Shown here: piece by piece, positions 47,317 through 60,371 of the stretch | How the letters are laid out: the number at the start of each line of letters is the position of its first letter | Numbering within the stretch: position 1 is the first letter of the stretch | DNA from: Panax quinquefolius | Lineage: Eukaryota; Streptophyta; Magnoliopsida; Apiales; Araliaceae | NCBI GenBank assembly: GCA_020205615.1 | Contig: CM035168.1 | Location: 130,954,795 to 131,018,794 of the forward strand | Direction: 5' to 3' | DNA length: 64,000 nt | Notes under the pieces: generated by a model | Databases searched by the model: none | What the model saw: the letters and a program-made list of their open reading frames with translations, nothing else | What the model was told of the DNA's origin: nothing | Program-made: the position numbers and the translations under genes

Positions 47317-49180
47317 CACGAAAAAAGAAAGAAAGAAATCAGAAAATGTAATACCGATAAATAGGAACAAGCCTAAAAAAACTGAGAATAACACGATCTG
47401 AAGCAAAATACGACAAGCACGAAGTAAAAATCAAAGGCGGACAACAAAAATCTACCCGAAAAATCGACAAAAACACAGAGAATAAGATGAACAAGGGTTT
47501 GTTTAGAAAGTGAACAAAACACCAAATAAGGGTTTCCAAAAGAAAAGATACTACATACTAAGATGAGCAAAATTTAAAATAAACTTAATCCCAAAATAAC
47601 ACAAATTCAGCTTTTTTAAAAAAAAACTGAATTGCCATGTCATCAAAAAAATTAAAACACATCCCATAATAAAAGGAAGTATAAATATGTACAAATAATG
47701 AAAATAAAATTTTAAAGATATTAATTGTGTAAATATTTAATGAGTGCACTTTTATTGTAATTATATTTTAAATGTACTATAAAATGTAATTGTCCTTATT
47801 ATTTTGTGTCTTTGATATTTGGTGTAAGTTTTATTTAGAGTTTGGACATTATAATTTTATTTATTTATATTTTTATTTCTCATCAAAGGTCAAAATATAA
47901 ATAAATAAAATAAAAAAACACTCGTATTTAATTATCATGTCAGCATAAAAATTTTCTTTAATTTTATGATGACTGTTAATAAACAACAGAAACAAGCTTC
48001 ACATAACACACCTATGGCCACTTGGTTAGTTTATAGCATCATTCATAAATTAAAATAAAATAAAAGGCGATTCTTTTCATTAAATAAAAAATAATAAAAC
48101 CCAAATGTATTTAGGACCCACTTTGAAACCTTGGAAACTGGTGGCTACTAGGGTGTACGGCTTTAGCCATTTATTTAATTTGATTGAGTCACTGTCACAT
48201 GGCCACATTAAAAAAGGTACACTTTTTACTTAATTTTTTCTACCTAAAATAAATTAAAGCACAACTATTTCAAGTTTAATAAATTTGTACTTCCCAGCCA
48301 ACCACAAAGTTGTTGGAGGTTGTATCACCGTCACCGTCACCATTTATTTTTTATTGCTACAATTAGTAGCCGTCCGTTTATACTTGGGTCACGTTTGATA
48401 ACCCTGTATAATAAAAATAAAAAGGCGGTATAAAATAGAAATTATGTATGAAATATATAAGAGTGATTAGAATGAAGTTAATTTTAGTTAATTGATTAAT
48501 ATAGTATCGACACGTATATTAATATTGTATTAGTCAATTAACTAATTTACCATAAAATTAACTTCATGATAATCGAATTCGAAATATATACTTAATTAAA
48601 ATAGTGTTTCTTGTTTTGTAGCTAATTGCTATATATGTCCAATAAAATATTTTAGTATTTTATTCTTAAATCAATTTATACAAACTAAACTTAGGATGGA
48701 AGTAATAATGTAAGCCACCACTCATTTTCTATCTTCTTTAAAAAATAAAAATAGATTGGACAAATATTTATCAAATAAAAAAGGCACTTACTGCGTGCGA
48801 AAAAAAAGGGAGGCTATCAAACAAACACTAATAAATAGTACTAATTTTATTTTCTGTTTGTATCAATGATATACACAAGTAGCACGCTAATGCTACGTTT
48901 AGATTGGCGAAACAGAATAAATAATTGACTGTTTGGTTTGTTTATTCCTGCTGAAATGATACATTCTTACCAGAATGTTAATATACTTAAAATTATATTT
49001 TTAATTCCTGTTGGGAGGTGCTGAATAGACCATTCCATCTTCTCATTTTAGTGAATTGGCAATAATACTCTACAAAGATATAGGGCTTTTACCGGTTGTA
49101 TATTCGATCGATTGATTATTTTGTCTACTGAGAGCGCGAGAGGAGGAGAGCGACGAAAAGAGAGAAGATGAGAGATTGAT

Positions 49181-49282
49181 CATTGACTGAGATCGGTACA
49201 CGACCACAAATCTCATGTCGATTTCATCTCAAGTTTATCAGATTTCATATCATTGACTGAGATCGGTACATGACCACAAATC
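49181..49282. repeat. 32-bp direct repeat 70 bp apart
   Basis: 'cattgactgagatcggtaca' plus 'cgaccacaaatc' occurs at 49181-49212 and again, one mismatch, at 49251-49282. Confidence 0.9.
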
Positions 49283-50224
49283 GTTTTTTTTTTTTACTTT
49301 CTTTCTATTTATAGGTAATTATCAAAGTCCTTCCAAAGTTTTGAATTGAATCAAATAGCTTCCAAGCAAGTCTCTCTATAATTCTGGTATGATTTTTGAT
49401 TATTGATATATATCCATGTATAAATGGAGATAAATTGTTTGGTCGTATTTTATACTTTAATTTTGTTAATTTAGTGAAAAATATCGTTAATCATGCTTAA
49501 ATATTGTCAACAATTCAAAGTAAAGTAAGTTTGCATGGCTTCTTTTCGAGTTTTCCAGAAACAGAGCACTTAATTTAATTTGTAGGTTAGTTTTCCAAAA
49601 ACATTATTTGAAGCTGATATATGGTTAATAAGTGAAATTTTAGTTATTGTTAAATAAAGAGTATGGATAGTAATCTATTTCATAATACTTTCTATAAATT
49701 ACAGATCACCTACTTCATAAATACACATTATTTAAATTTCTATATGTATGTTGTGCTAGAAATTGAGTAAACCAGTGGTAAAAAAAATTAGCTACCGACT
49801 TGCCACTCTTTTGGCGTGCTCATTTGTTATTAATCTATCGACCTTAATTATAGTTAGTTAGTTAGTTAGTTTGGGTATAATTAATTTTCTTCCTCTTCTT
49901 CTGTTACGGTATGAAAATTACTCCTAGCTTCCTTCTTAAAACATAGTAGTAGTACTAGTAATTAGATAAATAAATTACTCCAAAACTATCAACAAGTTTG
50001 CTGCTAACTGAACTTTAAATATTTGTTGACCAGCGAGCCACGTGTTCAAATTTAGTAGTAATTTACGCTAGCCTCCAAACAAGATCAAATTTATTACCTG
50101 ACAGCTTGACTTCCCATAAATTCTTCAAACCAAACACGGCCGGCCGCCGGCCTCCCTCCCTCCCTCCACTATCATCCATTTTCCATTTGTTCATCCCACA
50201 CCCAACCCAAATCTTATTTATTCT

Positions 50225-50545
50225 ATCAAACATTTGTACCTTATAAACAAACCGAGTCGATCCTCATTTGGTTCACAAAATTTATCGAGCATAAAATAAA
50301 GTTTGATTAAGACTCATTTAGCTATCGAGTCCAACACGATTTCGAATTGAACCAGAACAGTTTGGATTTTTTCAACAAATATAATCCGAGTATCAATAAA
50401 AAATTATAATTTGAGGAGGTTCGAGTAATTTATTGATTTTTAAAATATACTCATATTTGATTTGTTTATATTTCGAGTCGAGTTCAAATTAAAATTTTAA
50501 TCAAACGAGTACAAATTAAACCCAAACTGTTTGTTTATTTTACAA
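50225..50545 (+). repeat. Dispersed repeat, copy 1
   Basis: Shares with 60838-61140, in the same orientation and order, 'gttcacaaaatttat', 'aagtttgattaagactc', 'ccgagtatcaataaaaaatt' and 'ataatttgaggagg'. Rich in CGAGT motifs. Class not recognised. Confidence 0.75.
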
Positions 50546-52609
50546 GTTTGTTTGTATATGTTGTTTTAAAGTTTCAGTATGGTCTTGCTTGTGGCCACAC
50601 CACGCTCATAATATCAGCCTGCCGGTCTGCCTGCCTGCCATAATTTTCATGACAAGTCATCCAAAAAATTAAATTGCAGTGCAGTAGTACTGTAGGGGCA
50701 CTGCATGTTTTAACTTTATCATGCATCCATCCATCACTTTACTCCCAATTTTATTGCTTAATTCAACTACTACAATGCCCCAATCCATCTAAATGCTTTC
50801 TTTACATGTTTATGTTTATATATCGCAACACCCTGCCTTTTCTTTTTCCAATTGCCAGCATCATCAAAATTTATTTATTTTTATTTGTTTTTTTGTATAT
50901 TTTTTTTAAAAATATATTAAAAACTTAATTTTTCATATTATTTCTATATTAAATATCAACTTTTTTCTTTTTCAGGAAATTTTAGAAATTAATATTGAGA
51001 TTTTATAATAATTTTAGTCACTCAAAACAAAATATTAATTATATATTTTTAATTTTTATGGTTTTTTCCATAAAATTACAAGTAAAGAAGAACAAGGGAA
51101 TAATATTCTCTACATAATTCATTCTGAGATAAACCCAAGTTGAGTACTGTTTTCAATTAACTTGGATTATCCAAGTTACGAACCGGCCATAACATTTATA
51201 GTCAGTCATGTTTATCTTTACTATTAATTTTCCAACTAAATGATTTTTTTTATAAGCCCGCAATAATATAAAAAAAGAATTCTTCTAATACACATCCTGT
51301 CTAATTTTCTGTCCCATTTTCCCGTCTACCAAGAGTTTTTGATAAAAAAAAATCGCATTATAAAAATACTAAAATCGAGATAATACCCCTCTCTGCAGTC
51401 CAAAATTAAACTCATTTCAATATAAGCAGAAAAAAAAATAAAAATAGATATATTTTCATCGATTAACACAAATCAAATCTCCTTCACAGAGGGGGAGGGT
51501 AAAGTAAAAAAAGAGAAATAAAAATAATCAAAAAGGAAGAATGTAATAATGTTTTTTTTGGAGAAATATCTATTTAGCGTTGACAAGAGACTTTCCGCAT
51601 CAGCTATTAATAATGGTTCAATCTGATTGACTACTTTTGATGTCAATATGAACATAATTAAAGAGTTAAACACACACCTGAAAAGGAGGTTACGTCAACA
51701 GCCAGTCGATTTCAAATTCACGGCATCCAACAAATTGCTGCCAACCTGTTGATGATCACATTTCTCTTACCGTTCCAAAATATGGATAAATTTCATTTAA
51801 ATATTTTTAACCAATAAAATTGAAAAATATTTTATTATAAACAATATAATTATTAGAATTATAAAGATTTTAAAATATTTATTTTAAAACTGAAAGAATA
51901 AATGTAATATATAGTTAAGAAGTTAATATATACCCCAGCGTAGTTTTTATAATTCCATTACAAAGAGGTGAAATAAATAATTGTAGCATAAACATTAAGA
52001 ATGGTGCATATTAAGCTGGACGTGTTCCCTCCTTTATTTACAGGGACAGGGGGAGGGGGAGGGGGACCTATTCAACTTATTTCATTGCCGTACGTATTAC
52101 TATTATATGTAGTAGTATAGTAGTAACAGCCTGGCTTTCCAGATTTTTATGGACGGAGCATTAAAACTGGGAAAATTGTGCTCCATTTAGAAGGAATACT
52201 CATCCTATTAGTACAAACATATACTACTAGTAGTACTACTACTACTACTGCTTGCAACTTACTAGTACATCCAAAAGGAGGCCATGCATAAAGATTGCTT
52301 ATATTAGTAAGTCTCAACAGACTCGGTGAAATGTAAAATCCGTATGCTTCCTTCTTCAATGAATTGTATACTTTCTCGCTTTAATATTTACATATATACA
52401 AGAATTTAATATTTTCACAAATAAAATTAATTACAATATACTGAGGATGATCAGAAATTTATTAGATTTTAAAAATTACAAAGGTACAAAATTTATTATT
52501 TTAAATTCATGAATCACATTAATTTTGAATAATAATAAAAGTCAAACTTGGATGAAATAAGATAAGTTGCTTCAACGTTGTATCTCAATTTTCAACGTGT
52601 AGTGCTTTT

Positions 52610-52675
52610 GGGGTGGGGTGGGGTGGGGTGGGGTGGGGTGGGGTGGCGTGGGGTGGGGTGGGGTGGGGTGGGGTG
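52610..52675. repeat. GGGGT pentanucleotide array
   Basis: Thirteen units of GGGGT with one GGCGT variant, with potential to form G-quadruplexes on the plus strand. It is not a plant telomere repeat. Confidence 0.95.
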
Positions 52676-53117
52676 CATGTGCATGTACATGCATTGGGTT
52701 GGAAGTTGGAAATATAATACTAGTATTCTTGAAGCGTACGAGTATTAGACAAAAGATCTCATATGATATTCTCACTCATCAACCTAGCTCCTTTATTTTC
52801 AAAATATTAATGACCTATAAACTATTTTTACATATTTTTGATACTTTCACATCATTTTTTTTCACATGAAAATCTCATGTAACTTACTGAAAAAAACATG
52901 CGAAAATATCAAAAATATATAAAAATAATAGTAGTAGTAAGTACGTAGTAGATCAGATTTACTCAAAAAAGAAAAAAGAAAAAGTAGTAGTAGTAGTAAG
53001 TAGTAGAGATTTACTCAACCCCCACCGAAACAAGAGCAGCAGCAGCAAGGAGGAGAATTAATGATTCACAACCGCGCACATGAATCTAATAAATGCACCA
53101 TGCACAACTCCATCCAC

Positions 53118-53123
53118 TATAAA
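53118..53123 (+). promoter_or_regulatory. TATA box of DCR
   Basis: TATAAA 72 bp upstream of the chosen ATG at 53190, followed by a C/T-rich leader. This spacing supports the start at 53190 and not the in-frame ATG at 53061, which lies upstream of the TATA box. Confidence 0.55.
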
Positions 53124-53189
53124 GTAATGAATACTAATTCTCATATTTCCCCCCATCTCTTCTCTTTCTCAAACCAAAAACAAATTCCC

Positions 53190-54059
53190 ATGGGTACTCA
53201 TGAAGTTGCAGCAAAGGAAGAAGAAATCAAGAAAATGTCGTCGGCGAAAATCCTAAGCACAAGCCATGTGAAGCCCAAAAAACCATTAGGAAGGAAAGAG
53301 TGTCAATTGGTCACTTTTGATCTTCCTTATATAGCCTTTTACTACAACCAAAAGTTGTTAATTTATAAAGGGGCCGGGGCCGGGGCCGGGGCCGGGGCTG
53401 GGGCTGTTGACTTTGAGGAAATTGTGGAAAACCTGAAAGATGGGCTTGCCGTGGCCTTGGAAGAGTTTTATCAACTGGCTGGTAAATTAGGGAGAGATGA
53501 GGACGGGGTGTTTAAGGTGGAGTACGATGATGACATGGACGGCGTCCAGTTCGTGGTGGCTGAGGCGGAGGAGATCGGAGCGGATGAGCTGACGGAGGAG
53601 GACGGCACCGCTAGGTTGAAGGAATTGGTGCCTTATAATGGTATCATCAACTTGGAGGGCCTTCACCGTCCGTTGTTAGCAGTGCAGGTAACAACACTAG
53701 ACCTTTATCTTTTTAGTTTCCTTTTTTTTTGACCCGTGTTTTGTTTTTTTCTGACGGGTTGTTTTTTAAATAAAATTATTTTTAATTTATTTTATATAGT
53801 AATTATAAAATATATTTTTAAATTTCAAATCAACTTACTACTATCAGAATGATTATTAACTTCAAAACGAATGATTACATATCACATATTGAGCGTAAAG
53901 ACTTAAAAATAAAATAAAATATTAAGTGTTATTAATGTGATTTTTTTGTTATTGTTAATTTAATATTAAATATTTATATAGTTTCAAATTTTAATAATCA
54001 ATTCTTCGTATTTATATTTGTATTTTTAATTAAAATTCAAAAGTTAAGTGAAAAACCTA

Positions 54060-54095
<36 letters not shown>

Positions 54096-55323
54096 CAAGT
54101 TTAATTGGAAAAAGATTTTAGTAGCTTGTGGATTACTACTTATATAGGTGGCTGAAATTTTGAGAATATAACAAAATTTCCATAAATATAAAACAAGGAG
54201 CAAATGGAGAATACTACCATTTAAATCAACTCAAAGAACTGAATTTTGAGTTTTTTAAAAAAAAATTATATTTCTACAAACAAAAATGATAATGTCACAA
54301 CAAATTACTTTTCACATGAATAACAAATAAACTCCGCATTTGTGAATGAGAGCTTATGAAAATATTAATTTTTATTTATTTATTTGGTAATGCGATTTAG
54401 ATTGCGATTTACTTGTAGTATGTTCTTATTGATGATGCACACAGCTGACCAAACTAAAGGATGGGCTTGTGATCGGGTGCGCATTTAATCACGCCATCTT
54501 AGATGGTACCTCCACGTGGCACTTCATGAGCGCATGGTCCCAGATCTGCAGTGGGTCCAAATCCATCCCGGTCCCACCTTTCCTCGACCGCACCAAGTCT
54601 CGAAACACGCGCGTGAAACTCAACCTCTCCCCACCCACCGACGCCCCCGCAAACGGTGACGTGGCCAAGGTCGACCCACAACTAAGGGAAAAAGTCTTCA
54701 AATTCTCGGAGTCAGCAATTGACCAGATCAAGTCAAAACTCAACGCCAACCCATCCGACGGCTCAAAAACCTTCACCACATTTCAGTGTCTCTCCACACA
54801 CGTGTGGCATGCAGTCACACGTGCCCGCCAACTGAAGCCGGAGGACTACACCGTTTTTACCGTCTTCGCCGACTGCCGGAAAAGGGTCGACCCTCCGATG
54901 CCGGACAGCTACTTCGGAAACCTAATTCAGGCCATTTTCACCGTCACGCCGGCCGGGTTGCTGCTGGCCAATCCGCCGGAGTTCGGGGCGGGACTTGTAC
55001 AAAAAGCCATTCAAATGCATGATTCCAGAGCCATCAATGAACGTAACAAGGAATGGGAAAGCAACCCCAAGATCTTCCAGTACAAAGATGCCGGAGTGAA
55101 CTGCGTGGCGGTGGGGAGCTCGCCGCGGTTTAAGGTTTACGACGTGGACTTTGGGTGGGGCCAGCCGGAGAGCGTGAGGAGTGGGTCCAATAACAGGTTT
55201 GATGGGATGGTGTATTTGTACCCAGGCAAGAGTGGAGGAAGAAGTATTGATATTGAGATAAGCTTGGAAGCTGGGGCTATGGAGAAATTGGAGAAGGACA
55301 AGGAGTTTCTAATGGAAGTCTAA
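53190..55323 (+). CDS. DCR: BAHD acyltransferase DCR (cutin biosynthesis)
   Basis: Two exons, 53190-53687 and 54445-55323, give 458 aa. Residues near the start (ILSTSHVKPKKPLGRKECQ, DLPYIAFYYNQKLL) and YNGIINLEGLHRPLLAVQ are the signature of DCR, a cytosolic acyl-CoA-dependent BAHD enzyme. In Arabidopsis it is needed to put dihydroxypalmitate into cutin and to form petal ridges. The catalytic HAILD (HxxxD, 182-186) and the structural DFGWG (401-405) are intact. The intron falls directly before the LTKLKDGL segment. A Gly-Ala stretch from a (GGGGCC)n repeat is inserted at about residues 61-72, where relatives have a short loop. The C-terminus ends EFLMEV and lacks the Asn/Gly-rich tail of Arabidopsis DCR (484 aa). 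A second in-frame ATG at 53235 (MSSAKIL) is an alternative start. Confidence 0.95.
53370..53406 (+). repeat. In-frame GGGGCC/GGGGCT hexanucleotide repeat in DCR exon 1
   Basis: Six units, coding for alternating Gly and Ala directly before VDFEE. Being a multiple of three it keeps the frame. Length is likely polymorphic. Confidence 0.95.
54063..54092. repeat. (TA)n microsatellite in the DCR intron
   Basis: About 15 uninterrupted TA dinucleotides. Confidence 0.95.
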
Positions 55324-56507
55324 AAATAATTATATAAAGCATGCATGGTTTTGGTGTGGAGTAGTATGCTATTATTTGGCTTTAGTAGTTTTTTGTTATG
55401 TTTATTTTTATCAGATTCCTTTATGAGTATGATTTCTGTTTCATTATTTCTCATTTTGGTGACAGTATGCACTAAATCTTTAATGTATCTGTCTTTTGTT
55501 AAGCATATTATAAGTACCGTTTGGCAGTGAATAAGGATGAAGAAACTAAATATGGACATGGAGGAGTTCCTTACATGGAGCCTTTGAAGTGCAAGACTGA
55601 CCAAAATGTGGGGTACTCCAAAAAACTTGTACAACCTGATAAGGCAGCAAAAAGAAGTATCAGTTGACAGTACTTAAAGAATTGTGTCCATATTAATACT
55701 AGAATATTATCTTCTTCTTGGATTCAAATGCAATGAATGACCAAATATCATGCAAATTTTATTGATGATAGCACAGGTCATAACAATGGTATTTTTAGCA
55801 GTTGAGAAAATGAATTAAGTAAAAGGAAAATATAATTTTGAATCCAAGATCCTAAATGCCTTGGATGCAAAATATTAAAGAGGATTTTTCACCTTTTGCA
55901 TCACTTTTACCATATGCAGTTCTTTTTCCATAAGAGAGGAAATAACTACTAACCTCAGTCAGATTAAAAATGGGAGTTCATTTGTGACGCATCTCATCTA
56001 TATAAAAAGTTTTCAGATGTCATTTTTTTCAGGAATGCTTCAACTACGTGAGGCCAAGAAGCCAACATATTCATCATACAAAAGAAGCATCGCATGTTTA
56101 TTCATGCACAGACTAAAAGGTGAAGGCAACTCAGGTATACAAGATTCAGAAACCACAAATACATCATGAATCCACCCAATAAACAATGCAATTCAGAATG
56201 GTTTTACAAGTAGGTGAAATCTAGCATTATCTCAGGAAGCCGCTAATCTCAACATTAGAAAACAAAACTCCGGAAAACTAGAAAGAAGTACAGAATGCAG
56301 AACTCCAAAATGTACATATTACCTTAGAAAAGATATTTGGCCTGAATACATCAATATTCCTCGGTTACTGGTATACAAAATTATATTCAACACAGCACGC
56401 GGGGAATACCCCTAAACTTTGTCATGGCTGAGCCCTAAATAGGTATTTTTGAGACTATTCACATTTATCTTCCTCGCAAATAAAGTCGTCTCATGAGGTT
56501 TCATATC
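55324..56507. other. Convergent intergenic region between DCR and HCF106
   Basis: Should hold the 3' UTRs of both genes, which converge here. No further gene, repeat or RNA was recognised; the short ORFs at 55320-55634 and 55984-56169 have no support. Confidence 0.55.
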
Positions 56508-56625
56508 TCACTTTTGGGGTTCTGGGGTGGAGGCACCACCTGCTCCAGCTTCTTGAACAGTATCTGATACCAGTTGTACTGAAACTAATAAATTAATATA
56601 TAATAATATACATATATATATACAG

Positions 56626-56669
<44 letters not shown>

Positions 56670-59600
56670 CCAAGGGTTTGAATCTACAAACCTTGAGGCT
56701 GGGGTTCAGATTGGTTTTCTCCAAGAGAGTCGGTCTCTGTCAGCTGTTGAGTAACAGCTGCTGCTTTCAACTGCTCTTTCGTAATCTTCAAGTAGTCTTC
56801 ACTGGAGTATGCTTCGTTTGTGGATGGTGAACGATCTGCTGTTTCAGAAAAAATCACATCACCTCTATATTTTCCTTTAAAGAAGTAATTTTTTGGAATT
56901 AAATACAATATCATTATAAAAAAACTATGAACAAGTGCATGCCACAACACTTCAAAAGAAGCAAAGATTATCTCTGATACCATTGTGAAACGAATGAACC
57001 AGCTCTGTTCACCATATATTAAGAAATAATAACTGAGAGAATACTTTTTACCCTCTATCTTTAACGCCATAAACATTACAAGGAATGGCAAAGATATGAG
57101 TTTGGATGGCGCACTCCTTTCGTGATACTGAGTCAATTATAAAAACAGATTTCCAAACCCATCGGAACCCTGAGAGGGGGCTGGGCCTGAAAGATGAAAC
57201 TGAGAATCAAAATAATCAGAAACTACTCAAACCAATCACCAGATGGTACAATTCCATCCCCATTATTCCAACTCGTAGGAGTCTGACAAAGAGGAGCTCA
57301 GAAAGCATGAAGGAGGTAGACACTTTCATCAAAGGATTCCTGCCTCAATTTCACCGCGTCTGCAATTTTCATCTTTTGAGAGATATATCCTTGGGTACTC
57401 CCAGAATATACTTTACCTGGGCACACTCCAAATTTATTATGGTTATACTTTTCCTCTCAATAATTATTCAAACACAATTTAGTACCTCAGACTTCGGCAA
57501 ATCAATGTAGGTCACCCACCTTATATGGTGACATTGCCATGTGTAACCACACTTGCCACCAAGTAAAACCTACATCCCTCGTTGCCTCTCTCTCAATTAA
57601 TGGGTGGAATTGCCATCTATAACCACTACAGGAAGCAGAGCAAAAACCTTGTTTCCACCCCCCTCTCAATATTAGCATGCAGGGATTTGTGTATACTAGT
57701 ATAATTCAAAACTACTTGCCTTGGGCGTCAACTTTTAAGTTTATATTTTTGAACAGAAACAAGTTACATAAAAAGAATACTTGCTGAAGTTCAACTAATT
57801 TGATCCAAAAATCATTATTAGTTCATAGAGTTGATGGATAAGGAACTTCATCTAAATTGATTTATAATGTAGTTCATATCTATTATAATCACTATGAGTG
57901 GCAATAACTCAAGAGGCCTCAAGGGGAAACTATTGCTGTTATACTACCTCCGTCTGGAAATGAGAGTCCTTAAAAGCTAAAACACTTTTTCTACGAATAT
58001 TAAGGTTTGTATAGGACACTTGCAACAAAAGAAATAGGACTACTGTTTAAAAATGGAGGGAATAAATCAATATAACTCTCAAAGTTAGTGGTGGTTTGCT
58101 TAAAGAGTTAGTTGGTGTTTATCACTTTTATCATGGACTGGACAGTCTGTCAAAAAATATCTATCCTAAAATTAGAACTTAGATATTACCATCTCATAGA
58201 GGAAATAGTGATACTCAATCAAATAAACAATTGTACTTTGCCATAGGAATTGGAGAGTTCTCAATGTAAAACCAAGTATTATAACTTGCTCCTCGGCAAT
58301 CTACCCCCAACTCCAACCCTACCCCCCCCCCCCCCCCCACTAAAACAATAGAACGAAATGAAAATCCAAGAAGACAAAGGTAAATCCTGCTTCTTCTTCA
58401 GATTAGACACTCTGCGATGGATGTTCTACAAATTGGATAATTCAGCACTTAATTGCAAAATTAGCAAACTGTAGAATAAGTGAATAACTCTGTAATGCAG
58501 TCAGATGAATCAGATTGATCTACTTATAGTTTCTTCCTAGCATCTATTGTCCACCAAACACCTATAAAATAGTGTTTTGCACATGATGCCTTAAGTCCTG
58601 AAGAGCATACTAACTTAGCAGTTAGCACACACAATATAGAGGTAAGAATCACAAATGAATTTAATGCCTTTCACTTGCTACTTTAAAGTCATAAGAATAA
58701 ACTGATACAGATATGCGAAACACTTGCTCACTCACTAGGGTCAACCTTCATCTGAGAATCATCAGAGCTGTCAATTGTTGAAAAGCTTGAGTTTGTGTTG
58801 GTCGCGCTGGAGCTGTAATTGTTCTGCGTCGGACTCTGAACATCGTCAAGGCCAATCTCTCTTTCAAGTGTGCTCTTGAATTCCCTTGAAACATCCTTCA
58901 GAGATTAAAAGCAATGAAAAGGTCAGTATTAAGAACACTGGAACATTTTCCAACATGGTAAAAATAAAACAATTAAATAAAAGTTGGAAATATTACCTGA
59001 AGTTCTTTAATCGTAGGTTGAAATGCGCGCAAAGTTTTCCCCAAATTCCGAGCAACCTGTGTTCAAATGACACCACTTGGCTAGTTAGCTTCCAATACAC
59101 CAAAAGTTGGCAGTATTTCTCCACGGGGATTAATAGGAAAATCAAATTAGCTCATTTGTTTTATAGTATCTTTCGCTAGTCTTCAAAAAGGTTAGAAACA
59201 GTGGCGGACCAAGATTTTTCATTAGGGTGGGCAAAAAATTCATGCACTATTTTGATTCTTCAATTATAATCGAAGTTATTAATTAAAAAACTTCAACATA
59301 GTAGTTATGCTACATTGAATAACAAACATTTTCAGAAATTAAAGGGTCAACACTTCCATTAAAGGAAGAAGAATTAATCACACAGCAAATAAAAGTTTGA
59401 ACTAAAGCATGCTAAATAGTATAATCTAATTAAGCAAAGGCAAAATCTTATAGCTAATTCCTGGTTTCCTCAAACCTAATAATCTCATGGACTTCTAACT
59501 CTGATTGTAATTCTCAAAATTATACCAGGGAACTTATTTGACTAAATTACTATACTCAGTTTTAAACATTTCATCCATACTCCTTCCCATGTATAATGAC

Positions 59601-60371
59601 TATTGACTACTTAATCCAAATCTCAGCAAAATCAAGGTCTATCCTCAATTCATGTTCTCGTGTATTAATATTATATGCAAAGTTAAATTACAGTATTCCA
59701 AAAATGTAGCAAATGTTACACAAACATCAAATGAAGGAAGAAGTCTTCACAAGGCTATAAGATGAATAGAATCTGCTACTTTGACTGACAACAAAACAAC
59801 TTACCTCAGCAAGACCTTTCGGACCAAAAACCAACAAAGCCACAACTCCAATTACCAGAGCTTCAGGAGCCCCAACTCCAAAGAGAGATGCAAACACACC
59901 CTTGCCACTGTATTTTCTTTTCTTTTCTGAAAAGCCATCACTTCAAATTTCAAACAAAGACAATCATAGAATTGTTCTGCACGCCTTAAACGAGCATTTC
60001 AAAGGATTAACATATAACCCAAACATAAACGAATGCATATACATATGTACATATAGTATGTGTTTGCGTGTGCTAAATTTAGCAGGCAAGATTATAAAAC
60101 TACCTAATTTTGAAGAATGATGTGAGATTGAGATACCCCAATTCCTCAGACCATTCCACTGAGAAAAAGAAGTAAGATCCAGTTGAGGAATCCATGGGGA
60201 TAGACGAAAATTTGGGGTATTGTAACTTGAATTTACAGAAGTAGAGTGTGTGTAAAGGGTGGGTCTCCTAATTGATGGTGATGGTGATGGTGATGGTGAT
60301 GGTGATGGTGATTGACACGGATATGTAGGAGAATAAATTGCAGAAGCCATAGTTGTTGTCGTAGTGGCCAT
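56508..60371 (-). CDS. HCF106: Thylakoid TatB protein HCF106
   Basis: Six exons: 60104-60371, 59805-59926, 58997-59056, 58736-58895, 56692-56838, 56508-56578. They total 828 nt and encode 275 aa; all sites are GT-AG and phases agree. Residues 1 to about 95 form a Ser/Thr-rich chloroplast transit peptide with a (Ser-Pro)n run. FGVGAPEALVIGVVALLVFG (105-124) is the single Tat transmembrane helix with the conserved Glu111 and the Gly-Pro hinge (124-125). VARNLGKTLRAFQPTIKELQ (131-150) is the amphipathic helix, followed by a long acidic, Gln/Ser-rich stromal tail ending STPEPQK. HCF106 forms with cpTatC the receptor of the delta-pH/Tat pathway that brings folded twin-Arg proteins into the lumen. 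The acceptor of exon 5 is a CAGCAG, allowing a one-residue splice variant. Intron 4 (1.9 kb) holds a MITE-like element and a poly-C run. Confidence 0.96.
56629..56666. repeat. (GA)n microsatellite in HCF106 intron 5
   Basis: About 19 GA units. Confidence 0.95.
57946..58067. mobile_element. Short MITE-like element in HCF106 intron 4
   Basis: The left end 'tactacctccgtctggaaat' with 'gagagtcctt' and the right end 'aggactactgtttaaaaatg' with 'gagggaata' are inverted relatives of the common plant MITE terminus. About 120 bp, non-coding. Confidence 0.5.
58322..58338. repeat. Poly-C run of 17
   Basis: Uninterrupted C run in HCF106 intron 4; its exact length is prone to sequencing error. Confidence 0.9.
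59198..59260 (+). other. Transposon-terminus-like motif in HCF106 intron 2
   Basis: 'cagtggcggaccaagatttt' followed by 'tcattagggtgggcaaa' resembles a repeat end common in plants. A related one ('actggcgggcccagaaaatt', 'caagggacac') lies at 6698-6740. No partner end was found for either. Confidence 0.35.
60276..60311. repeat. (GGTGAT)n repeat in HCF106 exon 1
   Basis: Six hexamer units in the transit-peptide region, read on the minus strand as repeated Ser-Pro. It keeps the reading frame. Confidence 0.9.

Larger units (their letters stand above)
47317..53117. other. Intergenic region between the Ulp1-like pseudogene and DCR
   Basis: No gene recognised. AT-rich, with a 32-bp direct repeat (49181-49212 / 49251-49282), a dispersed repeat (50225-50545), a short GGGAGG run (52046-52062) and a GGGGT array (52610-52675). 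Confidence 0.55.

Noticed and set aside
53061..53189. Upstream in-frame ATG for DCR
   Set aside because: A TATA box at 53118 and a typical leader sequence place transcription start after 53061; the extra residues do not resemble DCR.
56684..57136. 150-codon ORF spanning HCF106 exon 5 and intron 4
   Set aside because: Only its last part (to residue PQPQG) is exon 5; the upstream part is intron read-through.
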